From positions 1 through 11,166 of the forward strand of contig JAQUEZ010000200.1 in assembly GCA_028684915.1 (NCBI GenBank): a DNA stretch of 11,166 nucleotides, read 5' to 3'. The stretch is from Desulfobulbus sp. (GTDB taxonomy: Bacteria; Desulfobacterota; Desulfobulbia; Desulfobulbales; Desulfobulbaceae). Positions 5,878 to 11,166 of this stretch are shown in pieces (the stretch's first letter is position 1; each line of letters starts with the position of its first letter). Below the pieces are notes generated by a model, which saw only the letters and a program-made list of their open reading frames with translations, was not told where the DNA came from and searched no databases. Position numbers and translations under genes: made by a program.

Positions 5878-7568
5878 AACTACCTAAAAAGGCCCTGACC
5901 TGGGGGCTAATCCTGCTGCTGCTTGCCCTGATTATCGCCACCATTATCCTCGGCTCCGTGCCGCCCGTTGACCGGGACGCCCTCACCCACCACCTTTTTG
6001 TCCCCAAACTGTGGCTCAAGCACGGCGGCATTTACGAAATTCCGGAGATCCCTTTCTCGTATTACCCGATGAATCTCGACCTGCTGTATACGATTTCCCT
6101 CTATTTCGGCAACGACATCATCCCGAAATACATCCATTACTTTTTCGCCCTGCTCACGGCCTTGCTGCTGTATCGGCATCTCAATAAACGGTTGGGCGTG
6201 CACTACGGATTGCTCGGCGCTCTCTTTTTCCTTTCTGTTCCGATTATCGTCAAATTGTCCATCACGGTCTATGTCGACCTGGGGGTTGTTTTTTTCACCA
6301 CCGCTTCTTTACTGTTACTGCTCCATTGGGCAGAGCAAAATTTCGAGTGGCGCTCGCTGGTGTTGGCCGGACTCTGTTGCGGGTTGGCTGCGGGAACGAA
6401 GTATAATGGCCTGATTTCGATTGTCGTCCTCACTCTCTTTGTGCCAATTATCTACCAACAAAACACCCGCAAGGAAAAACAGAGCAACGGCAAAGCGCTG
6501 CTCTGGGGCTGCGTCTTTGGCATGACCGCGTTGACCTCCTTTTCCCCTTGGCTCATCAGAAACTACGCCTGGACAGGCAATCCCATCTACCCCCTGCACA
6601 ACTCGCTGTTTCAGAAATTCAGAAGTACTGTTGGCGAGCAACAAACCGATGTACCGGTTGACCTCGGCGACGCCCTGCAACAGGTGACCAGCAAAGGCAG
6701 CGGCGCCTTTATTTCAAGAAAAATTTTGTATAACGAAACCTGGCAGCAAGCATTGCTGTTGCCCCTTCGTTTTTTCTATGAGGGCCAAGATGACAACCCG
6801 CAATTCTTCGATGGAAAATTAACCCCCTTTCTCATTGTGTTACCGATACTGGCATTTCTGTTCAGGCCACCAGACACTCGACAACGCTGGGAGCAGAAAA
6901 TTCTGCTTACATTCGCCCTGCTCTATTTTCTCCTCACCTTTTTTCAGGAGGCGTTACGCATCCGCTATATTGCACCGATTGTTCCGCCGCTGGTTATCCT
7001 TTCCATATATGGCCTACAGGGAGCGACTCACAAAGCATCGTTGTTGATTCAAAAGACTGGCGCACAAAAAACAGCGCTTCATTTCGCAGCCTTTTGCCTT
7101 TCCGGTTCCATGCTGTGGAATAATGGGCAATACATTGCCGCCCAAGTCGCCATTGTGAATCCCTTACCCTATCTGCTAGGGAAAGAAAGCAGGGACGAAT
7201 ACATCACCACTTTCCGCCCCGAATACCCGGCCATACAATACGCCAATGCCTTCTTACCGCCGGACGCCAAGGTACTGTGCATTTTCTTGGGCAACAGGGG
7301 CTATTACATGGACTTCCAGCCAGTTTTTGAGCAACCCTTTGGCGAGGGAGTTTTCTCGAAATTTCTTAAAAGAGAATATCGAGAAACAGGAATACTTGAA
7401 ACCCTGAATAAAAAAAACTTCACTTATGTTCTCATGCGTGAAGACCTGACAAAATCATGGCTTGAGAGTTTGAATGATAAAGATAGACTAACTTTTTTCC
7501 CCTTTATGCTAAATGCTAACCAAGCACTCTTCAGCCAAAATGGATACAACTTTTTCTCGTTAAAATAA
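5874..7568 (+). CDS. GT-C family glycosyltransferase (family 39 / PMT-like), integral membrane
   Basis: Predicted 564-residue multi-pass membrane protein. The first helix is at about residues 9-28 and is followed directly by the periplasmic acidic motif PPVDRDALTHHL (Asp33, Asp35), typical of the lipid-carrier-dependent GT-C enzymes (PMT_2, ArnT-like), which move a sugar from a polyprenyl-linked donor outside the cytoplasmic membrane. A further conserved-looking part is SYYPMNLDLLYTISLYFGND. About ten more hydrophobic segments follow, then a largely soluble C-terminal part (about 450-564). The start overlaps the HepT-like stop as ATGA, so it is probably translationally coupled to it. With the TPR/GT-C protein 2 kb upstream this is the second membrane glycosyltransferase near the pilin. 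Donor and acceptor cannot be read from the sequence. Confidence 0.82.
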   Translation: MKLPKKALTWGLILLLLALIIATIILGSVPPVDRDALTHHLFVPKLWLKHGGIYEIPEIPFSYYPMNLDLLYTISLYFGNDIIPKYIHYFFALLTALLLYRHLNKRLGVHYGLLGALFFLSVPIIVKLSITVYVDLGVVFFTTASLLLLLHWAEQNFEWRSLVLAGLCCGLAAGTKYNGLISIVVLTLFVPIIYQQNTRKEKQSNGKALLWGCVFGMTALTSFSPWLIRNYAWTGNPIYPLHNSLFQKFRSTVGEQQTDVPVDLGDALQQVTSKGSGAFISRKILYNETWQQALLLPLRFFYEGQDDNPQFFDGKLTPFLIVLPILAFLFRPPDTRQRWEQKILLTFALLYFLLTFFQEALRIRYIAPIVPPLVILSIYGLQGATHKASLLIQKTGAQKTALHFAAFCLSGSMLWNNGQYIAAQVAIVNPLPYLLGKESRDEYITTFRPEYPAIQYANAFLPPDAKVLCIFLGNRGYYMDFQPVFEQPFGEGVFSKFLKREYRETGILETLNKKNFTYVLMREDLTKSWLESLNDKDRLTFFPFMLNANQALFSQNGYNFFSLK

Positions 7569-7615
7569 GCATATATTCCGAATCAGTTCAGTCTATTCAA
7601 GGAGGCGAGTCAGAA

Positions 7616-7634
7616 CCACCGGCAAAGCCGGTGG
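7616..7634. repeat. IS end hairpin, side downstream of tnpA
   Basis: CCACCGGC-AAA-GCCGGTGG, a perfect 8-bp stem with a 3-nt loop. It matches the hairpin at the other end in 17 of 19 positions, and the two differences form one base pair. Confidence 0.8.
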
Positions 7635-7649
7635 CTTGAAAGACTGTGA

Positions 7650-7664
7650 ACCGCTCAAAGCGGT
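7650..7664. repeat. Small hairpin inside the IS right end
   Basis: ACCGCT-CAA-AGCGGT, 6-bp stem with a 3-nt loop, between the end hairpin and the tnpA stop. It may act as a transcription terminator or belong to the IS end; its role is not visible. Confidence 0.5.
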
Positions 7665-7682
7665 CTCTTGAAAAGATTATCT

Positions 7683-7700
7683 GACCACCATATGGTGGTC
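7683..7700. repeat. 18-bp perfect palindrome just after tnpA
   Basis: GACCACCATATGGTGGTC is fully self-complementary with no loop and lies 2 nt beyond the original tnpA stop. Read on the tnpA strand it could act as a terminator stem, but no T-run follows directly. Confidence 0.6.
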
Positions 7701-7702
7701 GC

Positions 7703-8134
7703 CTAGTTAAACAAGTTCAGTTGTTCTACTCGCTGATCCTCTTGCTCCTGGTTACGGATATATGCTCAAACCATTGCCTCGTCGGCACCAACGGTTGACA
7801 CAAAATAGCCTCGTGCCCAAAAGTGCATCCCATTGTAGTTCTTCTTTTGCCCAAGGTAATTGCGTGCGATGTAGATTGCACTTTTCCCTTTCATGTAACC
7901 TACAACTTGGGCAACCGAATACTTCGGGGGGATCGACAGCAACATGTGCACATGATCGGGCTGCAAATGCCCCTCAACAATCCGACTTTCTTTTTGCCGT
8001 GCAAGATCATGGAACACATCACCCAAATTTTTCCGAAGTTGGCCATAGAGCATTTTTCTTCGGCATTTCGGTATCCACACTACATGGAACTTGCAATCCC
8101 ATCTTGCGTGGCTTAAACATTGTATGTCGTTCAT
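7703..8134 (-). pseudogene. tnpA: IS200/IS605 Y1 transposase TnpA with a premature stop before the catalytic Tyr
   Basis: Single-strand DNA transposase of the HUH/Y1 class. From ATG 8134, with AAGGAGG 5 nt upstream, the frame shows KFHVVWIPKCRRKMLYG, the HUH pair in HLQPDHVHMLLSIP, and FWARGYFVSTVGADEAMV. It then meets TGA at 7766-7768. Reading through gives AYIRNQEQEDQRVEQLNLFN and a natural TAG at 7703-7705, for 143 residues, the usual family length. The catalytic tyrosine is in YIRNQ, that is, 2 residues after the stop. The family usually has Arg or a similar residue here (VRAYIRNQ), so a CGA to TGA transition is the simple explanation. The 122-residue product lacks the nucleophile and should be inactive, though the element may still be moved by another copy's TnpA. 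Confidence 0.9.
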
Positions 8135-8183
8135 GAAGCCTCCTTTTTCGTGACTTTGACCGGTTCACGAGGCGGGAGGCTTC
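8135..8183 (-). promoter_or_regulatory. tnpA leader hairpin that hides the ribosome binding site
   Basis: GAAGCCTCC (8135-8143) pairs with GGAGGCTTC (8175-8183), and an inner TCGTGA (8148-8153) pairs with TCACGA (8165-8170). On the tnpA transcript the first arm contains the Shine-Dalgarno sequence AGGAGG and reaches to the base before the start codon. Translational occlusion by a leader stem-loop is known for IS200, so the same control is inferred here. Confidence 0.7.
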
Positions 8184-8216
8184 TTTATTTTGCTGGAGCT
8201 GTCAAACTGTTGTTGT

Positions 8217-8235
8217 CCCCCGGCAAAGCCGGGGG
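8217..8235. repeat. IS end hairpin, side upstream of tnpA
   Basis: CCCCCGGC-AAA-GCCGGGGG, a perfect 8-bp stem with a 3-nt loop, the counterpart of the hairpin at 7616-7634. Confidence 0.8.
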
Positions 8236-8254
8236 GTTACCCAAGGGAAATTAA

Positions 8255-8455
8255 ATGAGCAACAAATTCATCATGAATAAGCCCTTGGAGCAATTGGCCT
8301 TCGGCAAGACCATTATCCAATTTGACCGAACTGGGGACCATCATTCCGCCCATGAGGCGTCAATACATTCCAAGACAAACGATCAGCCCCCCTTAGGCGC
8401 ACCTAGACGCCAACAGGCAGGACAGGGACGGACATGGGGAAGCCTGAAACACTGA
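8255..8455 (+). CDS. Short ORF of unknown function, possibly a gene remnant
   Basis: A 66-residue frame starts 20 nt outside the IS end hairpin with AAGGGAAAT upstream of its ATG; a second in-frame Met follows at residue 7 (MNKPLEQLAFGKTIIQFDR). The first 30 residues have an ordinary protein-like composition, but the rest is rich in Gln, Arg, Pro and His (GAPRRQQAGQGRTWGSLKH) and reads like out-of-frame or degenerate DNA. No family recognised. It may be the surviving start of a gene damaged before or with the IS insertion, or not a gene. The remaining 8236-8486 stretch shows no other coding signal. Confidence 0.25.
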   Translation: MSNKFIMNKPLEQLAFGKTIIQFDRTGDHHSAHEASIHSKTNDQPPLGAPRRQQAGQGRTWGSLKH

Positions 8456-8486
8456 AATTCATAAACCCACATGTGAGGATTGCTTC

Positions 8487-9773
8487 GTGACCACCGGGCT
8501 TCAAAGCCTTCCTGGAAAAATCAACCGCCTCGCTGCTTCGAGCCTTGTGCAGAATGTTGGTGCGCTAGCGGGGATGCAAGCGATGGGCTATCTCATTACG
8601 CTCTTAACGTTGCCCTATCTCACCCGCGTACTGGGACCAGAGGAATGGGGCCGCGTCGTCTGGATGCAGGTAATTTTGGGCTATTTCACTATCCTCTCCG
8701 ACTGGGGCTTTTCCTGGAGCGGAACACGGAAGATTGCTACCCTACGCAACGATCATGCAGCGTTATCCGAAAGTTTTTTCGCTGGATGGGCGGTGCAATG
8801 GGGGCTTAGCGTGGTCGCGCTGGGCACACTACTGGGACTTAGCGCTTTCGCGCCCATTTTCGAGCAGTTCCGATCCTATACTTTTTATGGGATGGGAGTG
8901 ATCGTTGCGGGGGTACTGTTCCCGGCCTGGCTGCTGTCGGGACTTGAAAGGATACGCGAGGTTGCCATTGTACAACTCGCTATTCGCGCTGGCGCAGTAC
9001 CGCTAATCTTTTTCTTTGTCCGCGCCCCCGGCGATGGGGCGTTCGTCATCGCTATTTCAGCGCTGACCGGACTAATAGCTGGTGCGGCGATGCTTTTCTG
9101 GATGTGGAAAAATCTATCCCTTGACTGGCATTGGCCGAGATGGGCACAGATGTTTGTTGAATTTCAGGAAAACGGCACGATTTTCCTCTCTCACGTTTGG
9201 ATCGTACTGTATACGAGTCTTATTCCGACTATTCTCGGCGCAATGGCTGGTGCAGTAGCGGTGGGGCAATATGTTCTAGCCGATAGAATTCGAATGACCG
9301 TACAATCCCTCATTGCGCCCCTTGCCCAGGCGCTGTTTCCGCGCATGAGCTATCTCTTTGCCCATGACAGACCGGCGGCGCTTCGCCTTCTGTGGCACTC
9401 CGGGCGTTTGGTTGTGCTTATCTCTCTTGCAGCAAGCCTAGCCTTGTTCCTTCTAGCCGAACCAATCCTTTTGCTCGTCGCCGGCCCTGAATTTCTGGAT
9501 GCCGCGGCACTCCTGCGCTGGCTCTCGCCGCTACCTCTGGTGGTTGCGCTGTCGAATCTTCTCGGCGTGCAGATAATGTTAGCACAAGGCATGATGACCG
9601 AAGTCAATCGAGTAGTGACAGCTGGGGGAGTTACAAGCCTTATCATGATTACACCACTGATTACATGTGCTGGTGCCAACGGAGCAGCAATCAATACTTT
9701 GATTATGGAATGCATAGTCACCTTTGGATTTATTGTTAGCGTATTAAAGTCAAGAAAATGGGGATTGCAATGA
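8487..9773 (+). CDS. Wzx-like oligosaccharide flippase (MOP superfamily)
   Basis: Predicted 428-residue inner-membrane protein with about 12 or more hydrophobic helices, the normal size for Wzx/polysaccharide-synthesis flippases, which move undecaprenyl-linked O-units across the membrane. The opening shows the family's typical amphipathic start and first helices: SLVQNVGALAGMQAMGYLI, followed by LPYLTRVLGPEEWGRVVWMQ. The central SHVWIVLYTSLIPTILGAM and the following GAVAVGQYVLADRIR are also typical. The start is GTG 8487 with TGAGGA about 7 nt upstream; no ATG suits the N-terminus. The end overlaps the next start as ATGA. It marks the beginning of a surface polysaccharide gene cluster that runs on to the ISL3 insertion. 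Confidence 0.88.
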   Translation: MTTGLQSLPGKINRLAASSLVQNVGALAGMQAMGYLITLLTLPYLTRVLGPEEWGRVVWMQVILGYFTILSDWGFSWSGTRKIATLRNDHAALSESFFAGWAVQWGLSVVALGTLLGLSAFAPIFEQFRSYTFYGMGVIVAGVLFPAWLLSGLERIREVAIVQLAIRAGAVPLIFFFVRAPGDGAFVIAISALTGLIAGAAMLFWMWKNLSLDWHWPRWAQMFVEFQENGTIFLSHVWIVLYTSLIPTILGAMAGAVAVGQYVLADRIRMTVQSLIAPLAQALFPRMSYLFAHDRPAALRLLWHSGRLVVLISLAASLALFLLAEPILLLVAGPEFLDAAALLRWLSPLPLVVALSNLLGVQIMLAQGMMTEVNRVVTAGGVTSLIMITPLITCAGANGAAINTLIMECIVTFGFIVSVLKSRKWGLQ

Positions 9774-10507
9774 GGTTAATAAAGATATTAGTTTCTTCAT
9801 CTATTAAGTTTGCTGGACGATCACTTGGAATTTTCTTCCATCGATATATACTGAAACACATACCAGAGTTTTATGATCTGCAACAGATGGCAAATATAGC
9901 CGCAACATGGAGTTCCGCTCAATATTATTGTATATTTATGACACGAGCCAAAACATTTTCCGATAAAAAAGATTTTCTCATTCATGCAACCAAACAATGC
10001 AATATTGATGGGTTACATCTAGAATTCGGAGTTGCAAATGGACACACGATTCGTATTATTTCATCAGCAATTAAAGAAAAAATATATGGATTTGATTGCT
10101 TTGATGGGCTACCTGAGGATTGGCGATCTGGATTTGAGAAGGGACAATTCGCTCAGCCCATCCCCTCTGTTCCAGAAAATGCCGAATTAGTCATTGGCCT
10201 TTTTAACGAGACACTTCCAGACTTCATACAACGCCATAAAGAGCCGGTTGCATTCTTGCATATTGATTGTGATTTGTATTCATCAACAAAAACAATATTT
10301 GATCATCTTGGGGACAGGATAATCCCCGGAACGATCATCGTCTTCGATGAATATCTGAATTACCCAGGGTGGCAACTACACGAATACAAAGCCTTTCAGG
10401 AGTTTGCGAAAGAGAGAAAGCTGGAATACTCCTATTTATCAATTGTACCAATGCATCAGCAAGCGTGTGTCAGGATTGACAAGGTAGAAAATGTTTGTGC
10501 AAACTGA
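9770..10507 (+). CDS. SAM-dependent methyltransferase, TylF/MycF-like
   Basis: Predicted 245-residue class I methyltransferase, probably an O-methyltransferase acting on a sugar or glycolipid in the polysaccharide pathway. SAM-binding motif I is LEFGVANGHT (about residues 84-93), with an acidic residue after the next strand in GFDCFDGLPEDW (Asp109, Asp112). The TylF-type metal/catalytic block LHIDCDLYSSTK follows (Asp166, Asp168), then the IIVFDEYLNYPGW strand. I chose ATG 9770, which overlaps the flippase stop as ATGA and has GGGGA 5 nt upstream; an in-frame ATG at 9758 would add 4 residues. The gene is clearly richer in A+T than the flippase, with many AAA, ATA and TTT codons, pointing to a separate origin. 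The substrate cannot be told. Confidence 0.85.
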   Translation: MRLIKILVSSSIKFAGRSLGIFFHRYILKHIPEFYDLQQMANIAATWSSAQYYCIFMTRAKTFSDKKDFLIHATKQCNIDGLHLEFGVANGHTIRIISSAIKEKIYGFDCFDGLPEDWRSGFEKGQFAQPIPSVPENAELVIGLFNETLPDFIQRHKEPVAFLHIDCDLYSSTKTIFDHLGDRIIPGTIIVFDEYLNYPGWQLHEYKAFQEFAKERKLEYSYLSIVPMHQQACVRIDKVENVCAN

Positions 10508-10698
10508 CCGGCATTCTGGTGGAGCTAACATCCTACCAATAATGTTTCCAAGGCACAGGCCATGTTGCCAAAACAAATGGAGCACACTCTCGACCGCATT
10601 TTGGCAGGCGCAGGGAATCTTAAACCTTGCAACAAAAGAAAGTTTCTGGGCTGGGGATACAATCACTTATCTCTTTAAATTAATGAGAATAGTCGAAA
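10508..10698. other. Spacer of 190 nt with no secure gene
   Basis: Two small frames compete here: 10491-10712 (73 residues, overlapping both neighbours) and 10562-10678 (about 38 residues, MLPKQMEHTLDRILAGAGNL then KPCNKRKFLGWGYNHLSL). Neither resembles a family I know. The second has a plausible protein composition and could be a remnant. No promoter or terminator stands out. Confidence 0.3.
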
Positions 10699-11040
10699 AT
10701 GCAATACCATAAAATAATTGCCGTCACGCCTGCTGGCCGCCGGAGTTATATGGATCTGCTTAAGCATTATGTCTTGAGGGATTCGAACATTTCGGAATGG
10801 CATTTATGGGATAATTGCCGTGATTCTGCCGATCGAGCTTATATTGATTCCCTTGAACGGGAACATCAAAAAATTCGCGTCGTCAGAATCGAAAACACGG
10901 ATGGAACCAATCTCTCTGTCAATCGATTTTATAAATTCTGCAACGATCCCGAATCATTCTATATCAAGATGGACGACGACCTTGTCTTTCTTCAGGAGGG
11001 CATGGCAACAACTCTCCTTGAGACCGCGATCACACAAAGA
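10699..11040 (+). pseudogene. GT-A-like glycosyltransferase, cut off by the ISL3 insertion
   Basis: N-terminal part of a cytoplasmic glycosyltransferase: KIIAVTPAGRRSYMDLLKHY opens a Rossmann-like nucleotide-sugar domain, SEWHLWDNC and NRFYKFCNDPESFYIK follow, and the metal-binding acidic motif MDDDLVFL (Asp92-94) closes it. The native frame holds 114 codons up to the element boundary; reading on adds 11 codons from the IS and stops at 11074-11076. Related enzymes are usually about 300 residues, so the acceptor domain is missing. The remainder probably lies on the far side of the IS, outside the window. Upstream only a weak GAGAA precedes the ATG. Enzyme activity is not expected. Confidence 0.75.
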
Positions 11041-11045
11041 GGGCT

Positions 11046-11105
11046 CCTCGTCATTTGGTGTGGATTTGATGTATAAAACGATCAAATCCACACCAAATGA
11101 CGAGG
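11046..11105. repeat. Perfect 25-bp inverted repeat with a 10-nt loop containing TATAAA
   Basis: Arms 11046-11070 and 11081-11105 are exactly complementary (arm 1 begins CCTCGTCATTTGG, arm 2 ends CCAAATGACGAGG). The loop is GTATAAAACG. Arm 2 takes in most of the Shine-Dalgarno GAGGGG (11102-11107) of the transposase. TATAAA in the loop (11072-11077) could be the transposase -10, though no good -35 is visible. Confidence 0.85.
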
Positions 11106-11111
11106 GGAACC

Positions 11112-11166
11112 ATGAATAGTAAAGATATCATTACGTTAGGCCTTGGACTGCAGGCTCCATGGGAAA
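11112..11166 (+). CDS. ISL3-family transposase, first 18 residues
   Basis: ATG 11112 follows GAGGGG by 4 nt. The visible start MNSKDIITLGLGLQAPWE matches the characteristic N-terminus of ISL3 transposases (xxKDIxxLGLGLxxPW), DDE enzymes of about 400 residues with an N-terminal zinc-finger region. The rest is outside the window. Recognition rests on this short but distinctive motif and on the terminal repeat in front of it. Confidence 0.75.
   Translation, partial: MNSKDIITLGLGLQAPWE

Larger units (their letters stand above)
7600..8245 (-). mobile_element. IS200/IS605-type element, tnpA only
   Basis: A single minus-strand Y1 transposase gene is bounded by subterminal hairpins and has no terminal inverted repeats, the layout of single-stranded IS200-group elements. 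The hairpin downstream of tnpA (7616-7634) and the one upstream (8217-8235) are nearly the same sequence and are the likely TnpA-recognised end structures. The true cleavage points lie a few to about 20 nt outside the hairpins and cannot be fixed from one copy, so the given limits are approximate. No tnpB is present. It sits between the GT-C gene and the flippase region. Confidence 0.85.
11041..11166 (+). mobile_element. ISL3-family insertion sequence, left end
   Basis: The DNA changes from glycosyltransferase coding sequence to GGGCTCCTCGTCATTTGGTG at 11041. This looks like an ISL3 terminal repeat (these often begin GGCTC or GGGTC) and lies 70 bp before a transposase start of ISL3 type. If the boundary is right, the 8 bp before it, CACAAAGA (11033-11040), would be the target duplication. 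The other end is outside the window. Confidence 0.75.

Noticed and set aside
7766..7768. TGA in tnpA read as selenocysteine
   Set aside because: The family has an ordinary residue, mostly Arg, here; transposases are not selenoproteins, and a single transition from CGA explains it.
7762..8136. Plus-strand 124-residue frame opposite tnpA
   Set aside because: It is the complement of the transposase; no independent motif.
7616..8235. Repeated CCGGCAAAGCCGG units as a CRISPR array
   Set aside because: Only two copies, 600 bp apart, each a hairpin at one end of an IS200-type element; no spacers or cas genes.
10491..10712. 73-residue gene overlapping methyltransferase and glycosyltransferase
   Set aside because: The overlaps look like coupling, but there is no ribosome binding site and no recognisable protein pattern; left as uncertain spacer.

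Overview
The window looks like a bacterial chromosome segment from a Gram-negative organism, most likely a Desulfobacterota-type (former deltaproteobacterial) lineage. That guess rests on a short-leader type IVa pilin under a sigma-54 promoter, a large TPR/GT-C membrane protein directly after the pilin, a VKOR-DsbA fusion, and medium GC. It is an inference from gene style, not a database match.

Left part (1-4975): a divergent locus for type IV pili. On the minus strand, cut by the window edge, is the N-terminal part of a membrane sensor histidine kinase. Facing away from it is a pilin gene (1189-1632) with a near-perfect -24/-12 sigma-54 promoter and, further upstream, two tandem TGACAA/TTGTC dyads that look like activator sites. 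A strong hairpin terminator follows the pilin. After it come a 703-residue membrane protein with C-terminal TPRs (related to TMTC-type GT-C glycosyltransferases) and, overlapping it, a VKOR-DsbA fusion that makes disulfides. The pilin has exactly two cysteines outside its helix core, so the three genes read as pilin plus modification and folding enzymes (inference).

Middle part (4976-7568): a probable promoter, then an MntA/HepT-type nucleotidyltransferase/DUF86 pair, and an ATGA-coupled GT-C family 39-like glycosyltransferase. The mntA-like frame has no usable start. The only ATG nearby is one frame off, joined at a run of six C, so this gene is frameshifted as it stands. The HepT-like partner has His where the family motif normally begins with Arg.

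Right part (7569-11166): an accessory, mobile-element-marked region of surface polysaccharide genes. An IS200/IS605-type element carries a tnpA with a nonsense TGA just before the catalytic tyrosine; its two ends carry near-identical hairpins with a compensatory base-pair change. Then follow a short orphan ORF, a Wzx-like flippase, an AT-rich TylF-like methyltransferase and a GT-A-like glycosyltransferase. The last is broken after about 114 codons by an ISL3-family element whose transposase start is at the window edge. The left end of that element contains a perfect 25-bp inverted repeat covering the ribosome binding site. No rRNA, tRNA or CRISPR array was seen.
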